The position numbers and the translations under genes are program-made. From Mycolicibacterium sp. YH-1 (GTDB lineage: Bacteria > Actinomycetota > Actinomycetes > Mycobacteriales > Mycobacteriaceae), in the NCBI RefSeq assembly GCF_022557175.1, contig NZ_CP092915.1, positions 5,022,001 through 5,086,000 of the forward strand: 64,000 nt of DNA, written 5' to 3'. Positions within the stretch are counted from its first letter, which is position 1. Every line of letters starts with the position of its first letter. This document shows positions 56,796 through 64,000 of this stretch, piece by piece. The notes below the pieces were generated by a model that saw only the letters and a list, made by a program, of their open reading frames with translations, had not been told where the DNA came from and searched no databases.

Positions 56796-58559
56796 TCAGC
56801 CCGGCAGGACCGGTATCGCGCCGGGCGTCATCAGCGGCCGCACCTCGGCCCACGCCAGGTCACCCTCGGCTGCCGAACCCGAAAGGGCAAGCACACCACG
56901 CTGATCGGCGACGTACACCGTCGACGGGTTGGCCGCCACGGTCGACACCGGGGCCAGCAGATTGCGGCTGGGGCCGTCGGAGTTCACCCCGTCGAGGTTG
57001 ACGTAGGACACCGGGTGCTTGGGATCGGTGCGGCTGACGACGATGTCATCGCCGGTGCGCCAGGCCAACGACACCGCGGTGGTGCCGAGCCCGAAGCCCA
57101 GCCGCCGCGGATAGGTCAGGGCGTACTGCCCGCCCTGGGTCTGCTCGACCCCGGCGAGAATCACCTGGCCCTCGATCACCATCGCCGCACGGGTGCCGTC
57201 GCGCGACAGCTGGAGTTCGTTGATCGGGCCGGGGAAGCGCGTGGCGACGGCGGCGGCGTCCACGGGAATGCGGGCGGGCTGACCCGAGGCGGCCTCCTGG
57301 ATGACGCGCACGACGTTGGCGCCGTCGATGACCACCCAGACCGCGAGGTCGAGAGACCAACTGGGCCGCGTCAGCATGCGTCCGTCGATGGCTTGGGCGG
57401 CATCGGATCCCACCGCGCCGACCCAGAGCGACGACACCATGTCGGGGGCGCCCGGCCGCAACGTCACCACCGACGCGACCTCCTGGCCGCTGCGTGACAG
57501 TGCTGCAGCCTTCTGGTCGGGTATCTGGCCGAACGACCCGGGCACTCGTGGCGCCCGCTGTCCGTCGAGTGACACCAGCGAGCCGCCCACGAGTGCGTGC
57601 AGACCGGCGGCGGCCCCCGGATCGGCGCCCGGGTCGGTGGCTGCCACGTCGGAGGTGCTCCAGCCCTCCGCGAACCGGTCGTCGAGCGCCGCACCGTCGG
57701 CGTTGATGACGTAGGGCCCGTTGACGCCCGCCCGGGACAGCGTCCAGATCACCTGGGCGGCAAGCAGTTGCCTACTGTGCGGGTCGGTGGTCGAGAGGTT
57801 CTCCAGGTCGACCCTGGCGCCGCCGTAGCCGCGGCCCACGCCGGTCTTGCCGCCGTCGGCCCGGGTGACGGGACCGCGCAGTCGCAGCGGCGCGGCGAGC
57901 AGGTTGCGAACGGTGTTGTCCATCTCCGGGCGGGGCCCGGAGACCAGCTTGGTCACCAACTCGGTGGCCAACTGGTCGGGATCGGACACCGCGACGTAGC
58001 GCGGGTCGGGCACGACGGTCTTGCCGGTCGGGTCGACGAAGTACAGGGTGTTGCGCTTGTAGGTCGACTGGAACTGCTGCCAGTCCAGAAAGACCCCGTT
58101 GGGCAGCCGGTCGATGCGCCAGCCGCCGGGCGTCTTGATCAACTCGATCGGGCCGGGGTCGGGCAGCGCACCCTCGCCGGTCTCGAAAACCCCCATGTCC
58201 GACAGGGAGCCGAGAATGTCGGCGCGCATCGTCACCGTCACCCGCTCGGGTCCGCGGGTCTCGACGAACACGACGCGGTCGATCAGCAGCGCGCTGCCCG
58301 CGTCGTCCCAGGACTGCGACGCCGACTCGGTGAGGAACTGACGCGCGGCCAGGTGACGATTCGCCGGATCCGCGGTGGCCTTGAGGAATTCGCGCAGCAG
58401 GACGTCGGGGTCCATGCCGGGGGTGGGCGTCGGCAGGCTCGGCGGGGCCGGTCGGTCGACCGTCCCGATCGCCTGCGGCGCAGAGGAACTCGGCACACCA
58501 GCGCAGCCCGCGAGCATTGTCGTGGCCAGCAGGAGGACCGCCGCCAGCAGCCGCGTCAC
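56796..58559 (-). CDS. lpqB: LpqB lipoprotein, MtrB partner
   Basis: A 587-residue lipoprotein. It has a lipobox L-A-G-C (Cys at about residue 19) after a hydrophobic signal, a GerMN-like middle domain and a C-terminal beta-propeller-type domain. In mycobacteria it binds the MtrB extracellular part and tunes MtrAB signalling and cell-wall integrity. The start GTG 58559 overlaps the mtrB stop (GTGA). It is the last gene of tmk-mtrA-mtrB-lpqB. Confidence 0.94.
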   Translation of the reverse strand: MTRLLAAVLLLATTMLAGCAGVPSSSAPQAIGTVDRPAPPSLPTPTPGMDPDVLLREFLKATADPANRHLAARQFLTESASQSWDDAGSALLIDRVVFVETRGPERVTVTMRADILGSLSDMGVFETGEGALPDPGPIELIKTPGGWRIDRLPNGVFLDWQQFQSTYKRNTLYFVDPTGKTVVPDPRYVAVSDPDQLATELVTKLVSGPRPEMDNTVRNLLAAPLRLRGPVTRADGGKTGVGRGYGGARVDLENLSTTDPHSRQLLAAQVIWTLSRAGVNGPYVINADGAALDDRFAEGWSTSDVAATDPGADPGAAAGLHALVGGSLVSLDGQRAPRVPGSFGQIPDQKAAALSRSGQEVASVVTLRPGAPDMVSSLWVGAVGSDAAQAIDGRMLTRPSWSLDLAVWVVIDGANVVRVIQEAASGQPARIPVDAAAVATRFPGPINELQLSRDGTRAAMVIEGQVILAGVEQTQGGQYALTYPRRLGFGLGTTAVSLAWRTGDDIVVSRTDPKHPVSYVNLDGVNSDGPSRNLLAPVSTVAANPSTVYVADQRGVLALSGSAAEGDLAWAEVRPLMTPGAIPVLPG

Positions 58560-60214
58560 GTGCGCTCCCCCACGTCCTGGTGTTCCCGGGCCGGTCGGCG
58601 CGGTGGACGGTCCGGGCCCGTGGGCTTGAGCGGAAGCGGGCTGGTGGTGACCTTGTGCCCGCGCACCAGCGGAAGGGTGAGCCGGAACAATGCGCCCTTG
58701 CCGGGCTCGCCCCACGCCTCAAGCCGGCCCTGGTGCAGCCGGGCGTCCTCGATGCTGATGGCCAGGCCCAGCCCGGTGCCCCCGGAGCGGCGCACCCGGG
58801 ACGGATCGGATCGCCAGAATCGGCTGAACACCAACTTCTCCTCGCCCGGGCGCAGCCCGACACCGTAGTCGCGAACCGTGACGGCGACGGTGTCCTCGTC
58901 GGCGACCATCCGAATCCGCACCGGCTTGCGCTCGGCGTGATCGATGGCGTTGGCGATGAGGTTGCGCAGAATCCGTTCCACACGGCGCGCGTCGACCTCG
59001 GCGATGACCGCCTCGGCGGGCAGGTCCACGATGAGGTCGACGTCGGCGTCCTTGGCGAGGTGGCCGACGTTGTCCAGCGCGCTCTCCACCACCGACCGCA
59101 GATCCTCGGATTCGACTGACAGCTCGGCCACACCGGCATCGTGTCGCGAGATCTCGAGCAGATCGGCCAGCAGCGTCTCGAATCGGTCCAGCTCGCTGAC
59201 CATCAACTCGGTGGCGCGGCGCAGGGCGGGCTCGAGGTCGTCGCTGTGATCGTGGATCAGGTCGGCGGCCATGCGCACCGTGGTCAACGGCGTGCGCAAC
59301 TCGTGGCTGACGTCAGACGTGAAGCGTCGCTGCAGATTTCCGAACTCCTCGAGCTGAGTGATCTGCCGCGACAGGCTCTCGGCCATATCGTTGAACGACA
59401 CCGCCAATCGCGCCATGTCGTCCTCGCCGCGCACCGGCATGCGCTCGGTCAGGTGCCCCTCGGCGAACCGCTCGGCGATCCGCGACGCCGACCGCACCGG
59501 CAGCACGATCTGTCGGGCCACCAGCAGGGCGATGGCGGCCAGCAGGCCCAGCAGCACGACGCCACCGGTGGCCATGGTGCCGCGCACCAACGCGATGGTG
59601 TTCTCCTCGTTGTTCAACGGGAAGATCAGGTACAGCTCGAGATTGGTCACCGACGACGACGTCGGGCTGCCGACGATCAGGGCAGGACCCGAGAAGCCGT
59701 CGGCGCTCACGGTGGCGTACTGGTAACTGACCTGGCCGGCCTTGACGAAGTCGCGCAGCGGTTCGGGTATCTGGCTGATGGGTCCCGCGGCAGTCGCCGC
59801 GCGGGGCCCGTCGCCGGGCACCACCAGGACGGCGTCGAAGGCACCGGCGAGACCGGCACCCGAGTCGGCCTTGCGGTCGATGAGCGTGTTGCGGGCCAAC
59901 TGCAGGCTGCTGTCGAGCGAGCGGGCCTCCTCGCCACCGACGATCCCGCTCACCGTGGTTCGGGCGCGATCGATCTCCTCGGTCGCGGCGCGGACCTTCA
60001 CCTCGAGGATGCGGTCGGTGATCTGACTGGTCAGCACGAAACCCAGCACCAGGATGACCGCCAGCGACAGCCCGAGCGTCAGTGTCACCACCCGGAGTTG
60101 CAACGAGCGGCGCCATGCGAATCCAAGTGCCCGACTCAGCGCACCCATTCCGCGCAGAAGCGGGCCGGATGGCCCCCAACGGCCGCGGATGCGCCGCCTC
60201 GAGCCCCAGATCAC
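58556..60214 (-). CDS. mtrB: MtrB sensor histidine kinase
   Basis: A 552-residue membrane kinase with two membrane segments (about 42-62 and 216-236) around an extracellular sensor loop, a HAMP domain (about 235-290), the phospho-acceptor S-H304-E-L-R-T-P, and the ATPase boxes N-L-I-A-N-A-I-D-H and G-T-G-L-G-L-A-I. It autophosphorylates and passes phosphate to MtrA. It overlaps mtrA (GTGA) and lpqB (GTGA). The C-terminal tail from about 520 is Pro-rich. The pair controls cell-wall and division genes. Confidence 0.96.
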   Translation of the reverse strand: MIWGSRRRIRGRWGPSGPLLRGMGALSRALGFAWRRSLQLRVVTLTLGLSLAVILVLGFVLTSQITDRILEVKVRAATEEIDRARTTVSGIVGGEEARSLDSSLQLARNTLIDRKADSGAGLAGAFDAVLVVPGDGPRAATAAGPISQIPEPLRDFVKAGQVSYQYATVSADGFSGPALIVGSPTSSSVTNLELYLIFPLNNEENTIALVRGTMATGGVVLLGLLAAIALLVARQIVLPVRSASRIAERFAEGHLTERMPVRGEDDMARLAVSFNDMAESLSRQITQLEEFGNLQRRFTSDVSHELRTPLTTVRMAADLIHDHSDDLEPALRRATELMVSELDRFETLLADLLEISRHDAGVAELSVESEDLRSVVESALDNVGHLAKDADVDLIVDLPAEAVIAEVDARRVERILRNLIANAIDHAERKPVRIRMVADEDTVAVTVRDYGVGLRPGEEKLVFSRFWRSDPSRVRRSGGTGLGLAISIEDARLHQGRLEAWGEPGKGALFRLTLPLVRGHKVTTSPLPLKPTGPDRPPRRPAREHQDVGERT

Positions 60215-60897
60215 GGGGGTCCGGCCTTGTATCCCACTCCTCGAACGGTCAGCACCACCTGCGGGTTCTCGGGATCCTGCTCGACCTTGGCCCGCAGCCG
60301 CTGGACATGCACGTTCACCAGGCGCGTGTCAGCCGGGTGACGATAGCCCCACACCTGTTCGAGCAGCACATCCCGAGTAAACACCTGCCGTGGTTTGCGC
60401 GCCAACGCCACCAACAGGTCGAACTCCAGCGGGGTGAGCGAGATCTGCTCACCGGCCCGAGTCACCTTGTGCGCGGGCACGTCGATGTCGATATCGGCGA
60501 TCGACAGCATCTCGGCGGGACCGTCGTCGTTGCGGCGCAGCCGTGCGCGCACCCGTGCGACGAGCTCCTTCTGCTTGAAGGGCTTCATCACGTAGTCATC
60601 GGCACCGGACTCCAGGCCCAGCACGACGTCGACGGTGTCGGTCTTGGCCGTCAGCATCACGATCGGCACACCGGAGTCGGCGCGCAGCACGCGGCACACA
60701 TCGATGCCGTTCATGCCGGGCAGCATCAGGTCCAGCAGCACCAGATCCGGCCGCAACTCACGTACCGCGGTGAGCGCCTGGGTGCCGTCGGCGACGACCG
60801 CGGTGTCGAATCCCTCACCGCGCAGCACGATCGTCAGCATCTCGGCCAGCGATGGATCGTCGTCGACGACCAGAATCCTTTGCCTCATGGCGTCCAT
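60211..60897 (-). CDS. mtrA: MtrA response regulator
   Basis: A 228-residue OmpR-type regulator. The phosphorylated Asp is D56 in V-L-L-D-L-M, with acidic D13-D14, K106-type lysine in M-K-P-F, and a winged-helix C terminus with [13 protein letters not shown]. It is the essential regulator of the mtrAB pair and binds direct repeats near dnaA, ripA and other cell-wall genes. It sits 57 bp behind tmk and overlaps mtrB. Its sequence is nearly identical to M. tuberculosis MtrA from memory. Confidence 0.97.
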   Translation of the reverse strand: MDAMRQRILVVDDDPSLAEMLTIVLRGEGFDTAVVADGTQALTAVRELRPDLVLLDLMLPGMNGIDVCRVLRADSGVPIVMLTAKTDTVDVVLGLESGADDYVMKPFKQKELVARVRARLRRNDDGPAEMLSIADIDIDVPAHKVTRAGEQISLTPLEFDLLVALARKPRQVFTRDVLLEQVWGYRHPADTRLVNVHVQRLRAKVEQDPENPQVVLTVRGVGYKAGPP

Positions 60898-60954
60898 GTT
60901 GTCACCAGATCGCGATAAACCTCGGTTACCACACCGGGTGTTTTGCCCGTTTGA

Positions 60955-61584
60955 TCAGCGCGCGAGTTCCCGGGCGAGTTCGGCGGGGGTGGTATCGGGG
61001 CCCGCGACAGCCCACCGACCGCACCAGCCAGCCTCGGCGAGCGCGGCGTACGCCTCGTTGGTGCGGCGCTGCAGACCGTCGTCGCGCTCGTAGGCGTCAC
61101 GGGCCCGGTCGGCCTCGAGCTCGGCCCGACGCTCCGCTCGTTGGGCGGCCAGCTCGGTCGGCACCGCAAGCAGCACCTGCCAGTCCGGCGTCGGCAGCGC
61201 GAACCTATCGAACTCGAGATTGCGCACCCACTCGACCACCTCGCCGTCGACGCCCTGGTGCAACCGGGCCGCGCTGTAGGCCGCATTGGAGGCCACGTAG
61301 CGGTCGAGGATGACGACGTCATAGTCGGCGCGCAGCTGTGCGATCTGGTCGCGGGCGTCGGCCCTGTCGAGCGCGAACAGCATCGCCATGGCGTACACCG
61401 ACTCCGACAGGTCACCGTGCTGACCGTGCAGGGCCTCGGCGGCGACGTCGGCGTGGACCGACTGCTTGTAGCGCGGGAACGCCAGCGTCGTGACGGTCTT
61501 GCCGTCCGCCTCGAAGCTCGAGCGCAGCCCGTCAGTGAGCGTGCGCTTGCCAGCACCGTCGACGCCCTCGATCACGATGAGCAC
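60955..61584 (-). CDS. tmk: Thymidylate kinase
   Basis: A 209-residue dTMP kinase that makes dTDP. The P-loop is E-G-V-D-G-A-G-K-R-T (residues 6-15), the D-R-Y motif is I-L-D-R-Y-V-A-S-N near residue 92, and the LID is short, as in mycobacterial enzymes. It is the first gene of the tmk-mtrA-mtrB-lpqB operon. It is divergent from the WXG100 gene, 89 bp away. Confidence 0.94.
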   Translation of the reverse strand: MLIVIEGVDGAGKRTLTDGLRSSFEADGKTVTTLAFPRYKQSVHADVAAEALHGQHGDLSESVYAMAMLFALDRADARDQIAQLRADYDVVILDRYVASNAAYSAARLHQGVDGEVVEWVRNLEFDRFALPTPDWQVLLAVPTELAAQRAERRAELEADRARDAYERDDGLQRRTNEAYAALAEAGWCGRWAVAGPDTTPAELARELAR

Positions 61585-61673
61585 GCCGGGAAGCGTAACT
61601 GGTGCATCCGACCCCCCTTCACCGCCGATAGGCTCTGATCAGCTGACCGTCAAGGGACTGGGAGGTCTGTCGG

Positions 61674-62309
61674 GTGGGGCAGTCGGTCGAAGTTGTCGTC
61701 TCGGAGTTGAACTCGGCATCAGCACGTCTGGAGGACGCCGCACAGCGGCTGCAGGACGGGTTGTCGAGCGTGGACGACGAGACGACGCAGTTGCTGGGTT
61801 CGGGGTGGAAGGGCGGGGCCGCGTCGGCCTACGGGCCCGCGTGGGAGCAGTGGCACGGCGGCGCGGAGCAGGTCGTGGAGGGCTTGCAGCGGATGTCGGA
61901 GCTGTTGACGATCGCAGGCAGGGAGTACGCCAAGACCGACGAGTCGGGCGCCGAGGCGCTCGGCTCGACCATGCAGGGATCTGGTGGGTCGGCGGGCGGA
62001 AGTGGCGCCGCGGGTGGCCAGAGCGCTGGCGCAGCGAGTGACCCGGGCGCAGCTCAGGGCGTGGTCGGGCAGGGCGATGGCGCGAGCAGTGCTGGTGGTG
62101 CCAATCCGACGGCACAGTCCGGCGGTGGGGCGCAGCAGGCGATGTCGTCGGCCTCGCAGCTCGGTCAGGCCGCCGTCGCACCACTCACACAGGCCGGGCA
62201 GGCCGTCGCCGGGCTGGCGCAGCAGGCCGTGCAGTTGGCGACCGGGCTGGCGCAGCAGGCCGCCCAGGATGCCGAGAACGAACAGGACGATGAGCGGCCT
62301 GGCGAGTAG
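61674..62309 (+). CDS. WXG100/Esx-family protein with long Gly-rich tail (EsxF-like)
   Basis: A 211-residue type VII secretion protein. The helical hairpin has W45-K-G47 at the turn, and Y88-A-K-T-D92 matches the YxxxD/E export signal. Unlike ordinary WXG100 proteins (about 100 residues) it continues with a Gly/Ser/Ala-rich linker (98-155) and a Gln/Ala helical tail (about 155-205). The GTG start at 61674 has GGGAGG 8 bases before it. It heads an apparent operon with the next two genes and is divergent from tmk. Confidence 0.85.
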   Translation: MGQSVEVVVSELNSASARLEDAAQRLQDGLSSVDDETTQLLGSGWKGGAASAYGPAWEQWHGGAEQVVEGLQRMSELLTIAGREYAKTDESGAEALGSTMQGSGGSAGGSGAAGGQSAGAASDPGAAQGVVGQGDGASSAGGANPTAQSGGGAQQAMSSASQLGQAAVAPLTQAGQAVAGLAQQAVQLATGLAQQAAQDAENEQDDERPGE

Positions 62310-62315
62310 GAGGCG

Positions 62316-62603
62316 ATGACGATGCTGGTGGTGGACTTCGCGCAGCTGCAGGCGGCCATCGATCACATGACGAGATTCGAGCAGGACGTCTCCGAGTGCC
62401 TCGACGACATCGACCACACCATGGCGGCATTGCGGGCGACATGGCACGGGGAGGCGTCGGATTCCCAAGCGCAGGCGCAGCAGCAGTGGGAGACGGGTGC
62501 CGAGCAGATGAAGACGGCGCTGGAGCAGTTGAGGAAGATCGCCCAGGCCGCGCACACGAACTACTCGGACGCGGTCAGCAAGAACGGGCAGATGTGGGAG
62601 TAG
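62316..62603 (+). CDS. WXG100/Esx-family protein (EsxE-like)
   Basis: A 95-residue Esx protein with W43-H-G45 and a coiled helical hairpin; no YxxxD/E motif is seen at its end, which suits the partner that does not carry the export signal. It follows the first WXG100 gene by 6 bp, with AGGAGG just upstream; the ATG at 62322 gives better spacing than 62316. Its end overlaps the next gene start. The pair should form an antiparallel four-helix complex exported by an ESX system. Confidence 0.85.
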   Translation: MTMLVVDFAQLQAAIDHMTRFEQDVSECLDDIDHTMAALRATWHGEASDSQAQAQQQWETGAEQMKTALEQLRKIAQAAHTNYSDAVSKNGQMWE

Positions 62604-64000
62604 CCGGCGCCGGCGGCCGCATCGAGGTTGAGCCGGAGGTCCTGCTTCGTTCTGGCCAGCGGATGGGGTCGATCGGTGCGCAGCTGGGCATGCTGTCCGA
62701 CGCATTGGGTGCGGCGTTGGGCAGCGGGATCGCCTCCGGCATGGATCCGGCTGGGGCCAACTTCGGGATGAGTTACGGGCGTCAGGCGCAGGGCTTCGCC
62801 GACGCATTGGCCGACGCCGCCAACTCGTTCAAGGCTGTCGGCTACATGTTGGAGGCGACGGGCTACAACTACCAGAACGCCGATGCCGCGTCGACCATCG
62901 GCGGATCGGGGCCCACGGGTGGCGTGGGTTCCGAGCCCAGCAAGACGACGGCGGGCAGCGCCCCCATGGGGCCGAGTTCGGCCAACGTCTCCCCGCCGAC
63001 CAAATGGACGCTGATTCAACCGTTTCTGCGGATGATTCCCGGGTTCGGGCTGTTCGCCAGCGCGGCGATGACGTGGCCGTCCGGCGATCCGTCACTGTTG
63101 CGTCTGACCGCCGCGCAGTGGCGCAACCTCGCGACCGGCCTGTCGGCGTTCGACGACGACATCGCGGCCATCAAGGCCGCAACGTCGGCGCAGAACATCC
63201 CCGAGGGCGGCGGTATCGCTCAGGCCCTCACAGACCTCGGTGACTACGTGTCGTCAATGTCCGAATCTGCGTCGACGATCGCGACGTCGGTCGACGACTT
63301 CGCGACCGGCGTGCAGAACACTCAGGACGCCATCCGCCGGCTGCTGGACCGGATTTCGCTCGACGGCCTGTGGGACACGGTGACGGGGTTCCTCACCGGC
63401 GACGGTGACGACATCCTTCGCGAAGTCGCCCGGGACGTTGGCGATGTGCTGGAGAACTTCCAGGACCAGGTCAAGGGCGTGGTCGGACTCCTGGCAGAGC
63501 TGGCGACCCTCATTGGCGACGCAGCGACCGCATTCCAGAAGTGGATACGGCCAATCCTGGTCGAGACTTTCGGCGATGACGTGGGGAACACGCTCGCCGA
63601 CACGGTCACGCTGTACACCGACTTCCAGGTCGGCGTGGCCACCGGTCTGATCAACACCGTCTCGGGGGTGGTGTCGATGGCCGACCCCGACACGTGGAAG
63701 GGCATGGCCGACGTGGCCCTGTCGGTGGCCCAGGATCCCTCGTCGCTGCCCGGCGTGCTGGCGAACATGGGCAAGGAGTTCGTGGCCTGGGACAAGTGGT
63801 CTGGTGACCATCCGGGCAGGGCCGCGGGCGAGGCGGCGTTCAACATCGGGTCGCTGTTCGTCCCCGGCGGTGCGCTGTCGAAGACGGGCACCGTGGCCAA
63901 GGGTCTGCGGTACACCAACCGCCTGCTCGAGGAGGGTCGACTCCCCCGGCTCGGGGATCTGCCGGGTGTCGGGGGCGGCAACCGTGGCCTGCCCGGATTG
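62594..64000 (+). CDS. CpnT-like ESX-linked channel/toxin, N-terminal part (runs off window)
   Basis: 469 codons to the window end with no stop. It starts at GTG 62594, overlapping the stop of the Esx gene by 10 bases. After a variable region (1-130) comes a segment with M-T-W-P-S-G-D-P, a W-R-N-L-A helical repeat, amphipathic coiled stretches and W-D-K-W-S-G-D-H-P near residue 400, then G-S-L-F-V-P-G-G-A-L-S-K. These match, from memory, the N-terminal domain of M. tuberculosis CpnT, which also follows two esx genes. The C-terminal toxin is beyond the window, so the activity is unknown. Confidence 0.75.
   Translation, partial: MGVAGAGGRIEVEPEVLLRSGQRMGSIGAQLGMLSDALGAALGSGIASGMDPAGANFGMSYGRQAQGFADALADAANSFKAVGYMLEATGYNYQNADAASTIGGSGPTGGVGSEPSKTTAGSAPMGPSSANVSPPTKWTLIQPFLRMIPGFGLFASAAMTWPSGDPSLLRLTAAQWRNLATGLSAFDDDIAAIKAATSAQNIPEGGGIAQALTDLGDYVSSMSESASTIATSVDDFATGVQNTQDAIRRLLDRISLDGLWDTVTGFLTGDGDDILREVARDVGDVLENFQDQVKGVVGLLAELATLIGDAATAFQKWIRPILVETFGDDVGNTLADTVTLYTDFQVGVATGLINTVSGVVSMADPDTWKGMADVALSVAQDPSSLPGVLANMGKEFVAWDKWSGDHPGRAAGEAAFNIGSLFVPGGALSKTGTVAKGLRYTNRLLEEGRLPRLGDLPGVGGGNRGLPGL

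Overview
The window is high-GC actinobacterial chromosome and almost certainly comes from a mycobacterium, probably a rapid-growing Mycolicibacterium. From memory, the gene order follows the Mycobacterium tuberculosis block Rv3194c to Rv3247c closely: YlbL protease, whiB7, uvrD2, adnA/adnB, moeZ, rhlE, whiB1, pdtaS, sigH/rshA, aroA, desA3, secA1, lpqB, mtrB, mtrA, tmk. That assignment rests on recognised proteins, not on a database search. No tRNA, rRNA, CRISPR array or insertion sequence was seen.

Layout. 1-8000: YlbL (partial), a zincin-like protein, an E1-like protein, an ABC1 kinase, whiB7 with an attenuator leader and a 52-codon upstream ORF, uvrD2 and mycoredoxin. 8000-18100: nudC, a K+ channel, a DoxX-like protein, the AdnAB recombination motor-nuclease, a LipV-like hydrolase and an alkyltransferase-like protein. 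18100-31840: moeZ, a secreted DUF3152 protein, a TetR regulator, an MmpS-like protein, a ferritin-like protein, rhlE, a ParA-like ATPase, a phosphatase, isochorismate synthase and a lipid kinase. 31840-37000: the regulatory cluster whiB1, pdtaS, a biotinyl protein, the 24-residue ribosomal protein bL37, and sigH with its anti-sigma factor. 37000-43300: a divergent TetR/2-oxoglutarate oxygenase pair around a large palindrome, then SRAP, aroA, rsgA, an aldo-keto reductase and a secreted protein. 43300-50450: the desaturase DesA3 and its reductase behind matching palindromic operators, a BCCT transporter and a WS/DGAT acyltransferase. 50450-61600: secA1, hpf, comF, two overlapping SDR genes, then the envelope-sensing operon tmk/mtrA/mtrB/lpqB.

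61674-64000: three plus-strand genes encode two WXG100 proteins and the N-terminal part of a large protein that resembles the CpnT channel/toxin. This arrangement matches the esxF-esxE-cpnT operon of M. tuberculosis, but here it sits beside tmk. The protein runs off the window, so its toxin and immunity genes cannot be seen. It is the strongest candidate for an undescribed accessory system.

Common themes are thiol, translation and antibiotic stress control (whiB7, sigH/rshA, mycoredoxin, hpf, pdtaS), DNA repair (uvrD2, adnAB, SRAP, ATL), and envelope building and secretion (secA1, mtrAB-lpqB, DesA3). Many neighbours overlap by ATGA, GTGA or TTGA, which suggests translational coupling.
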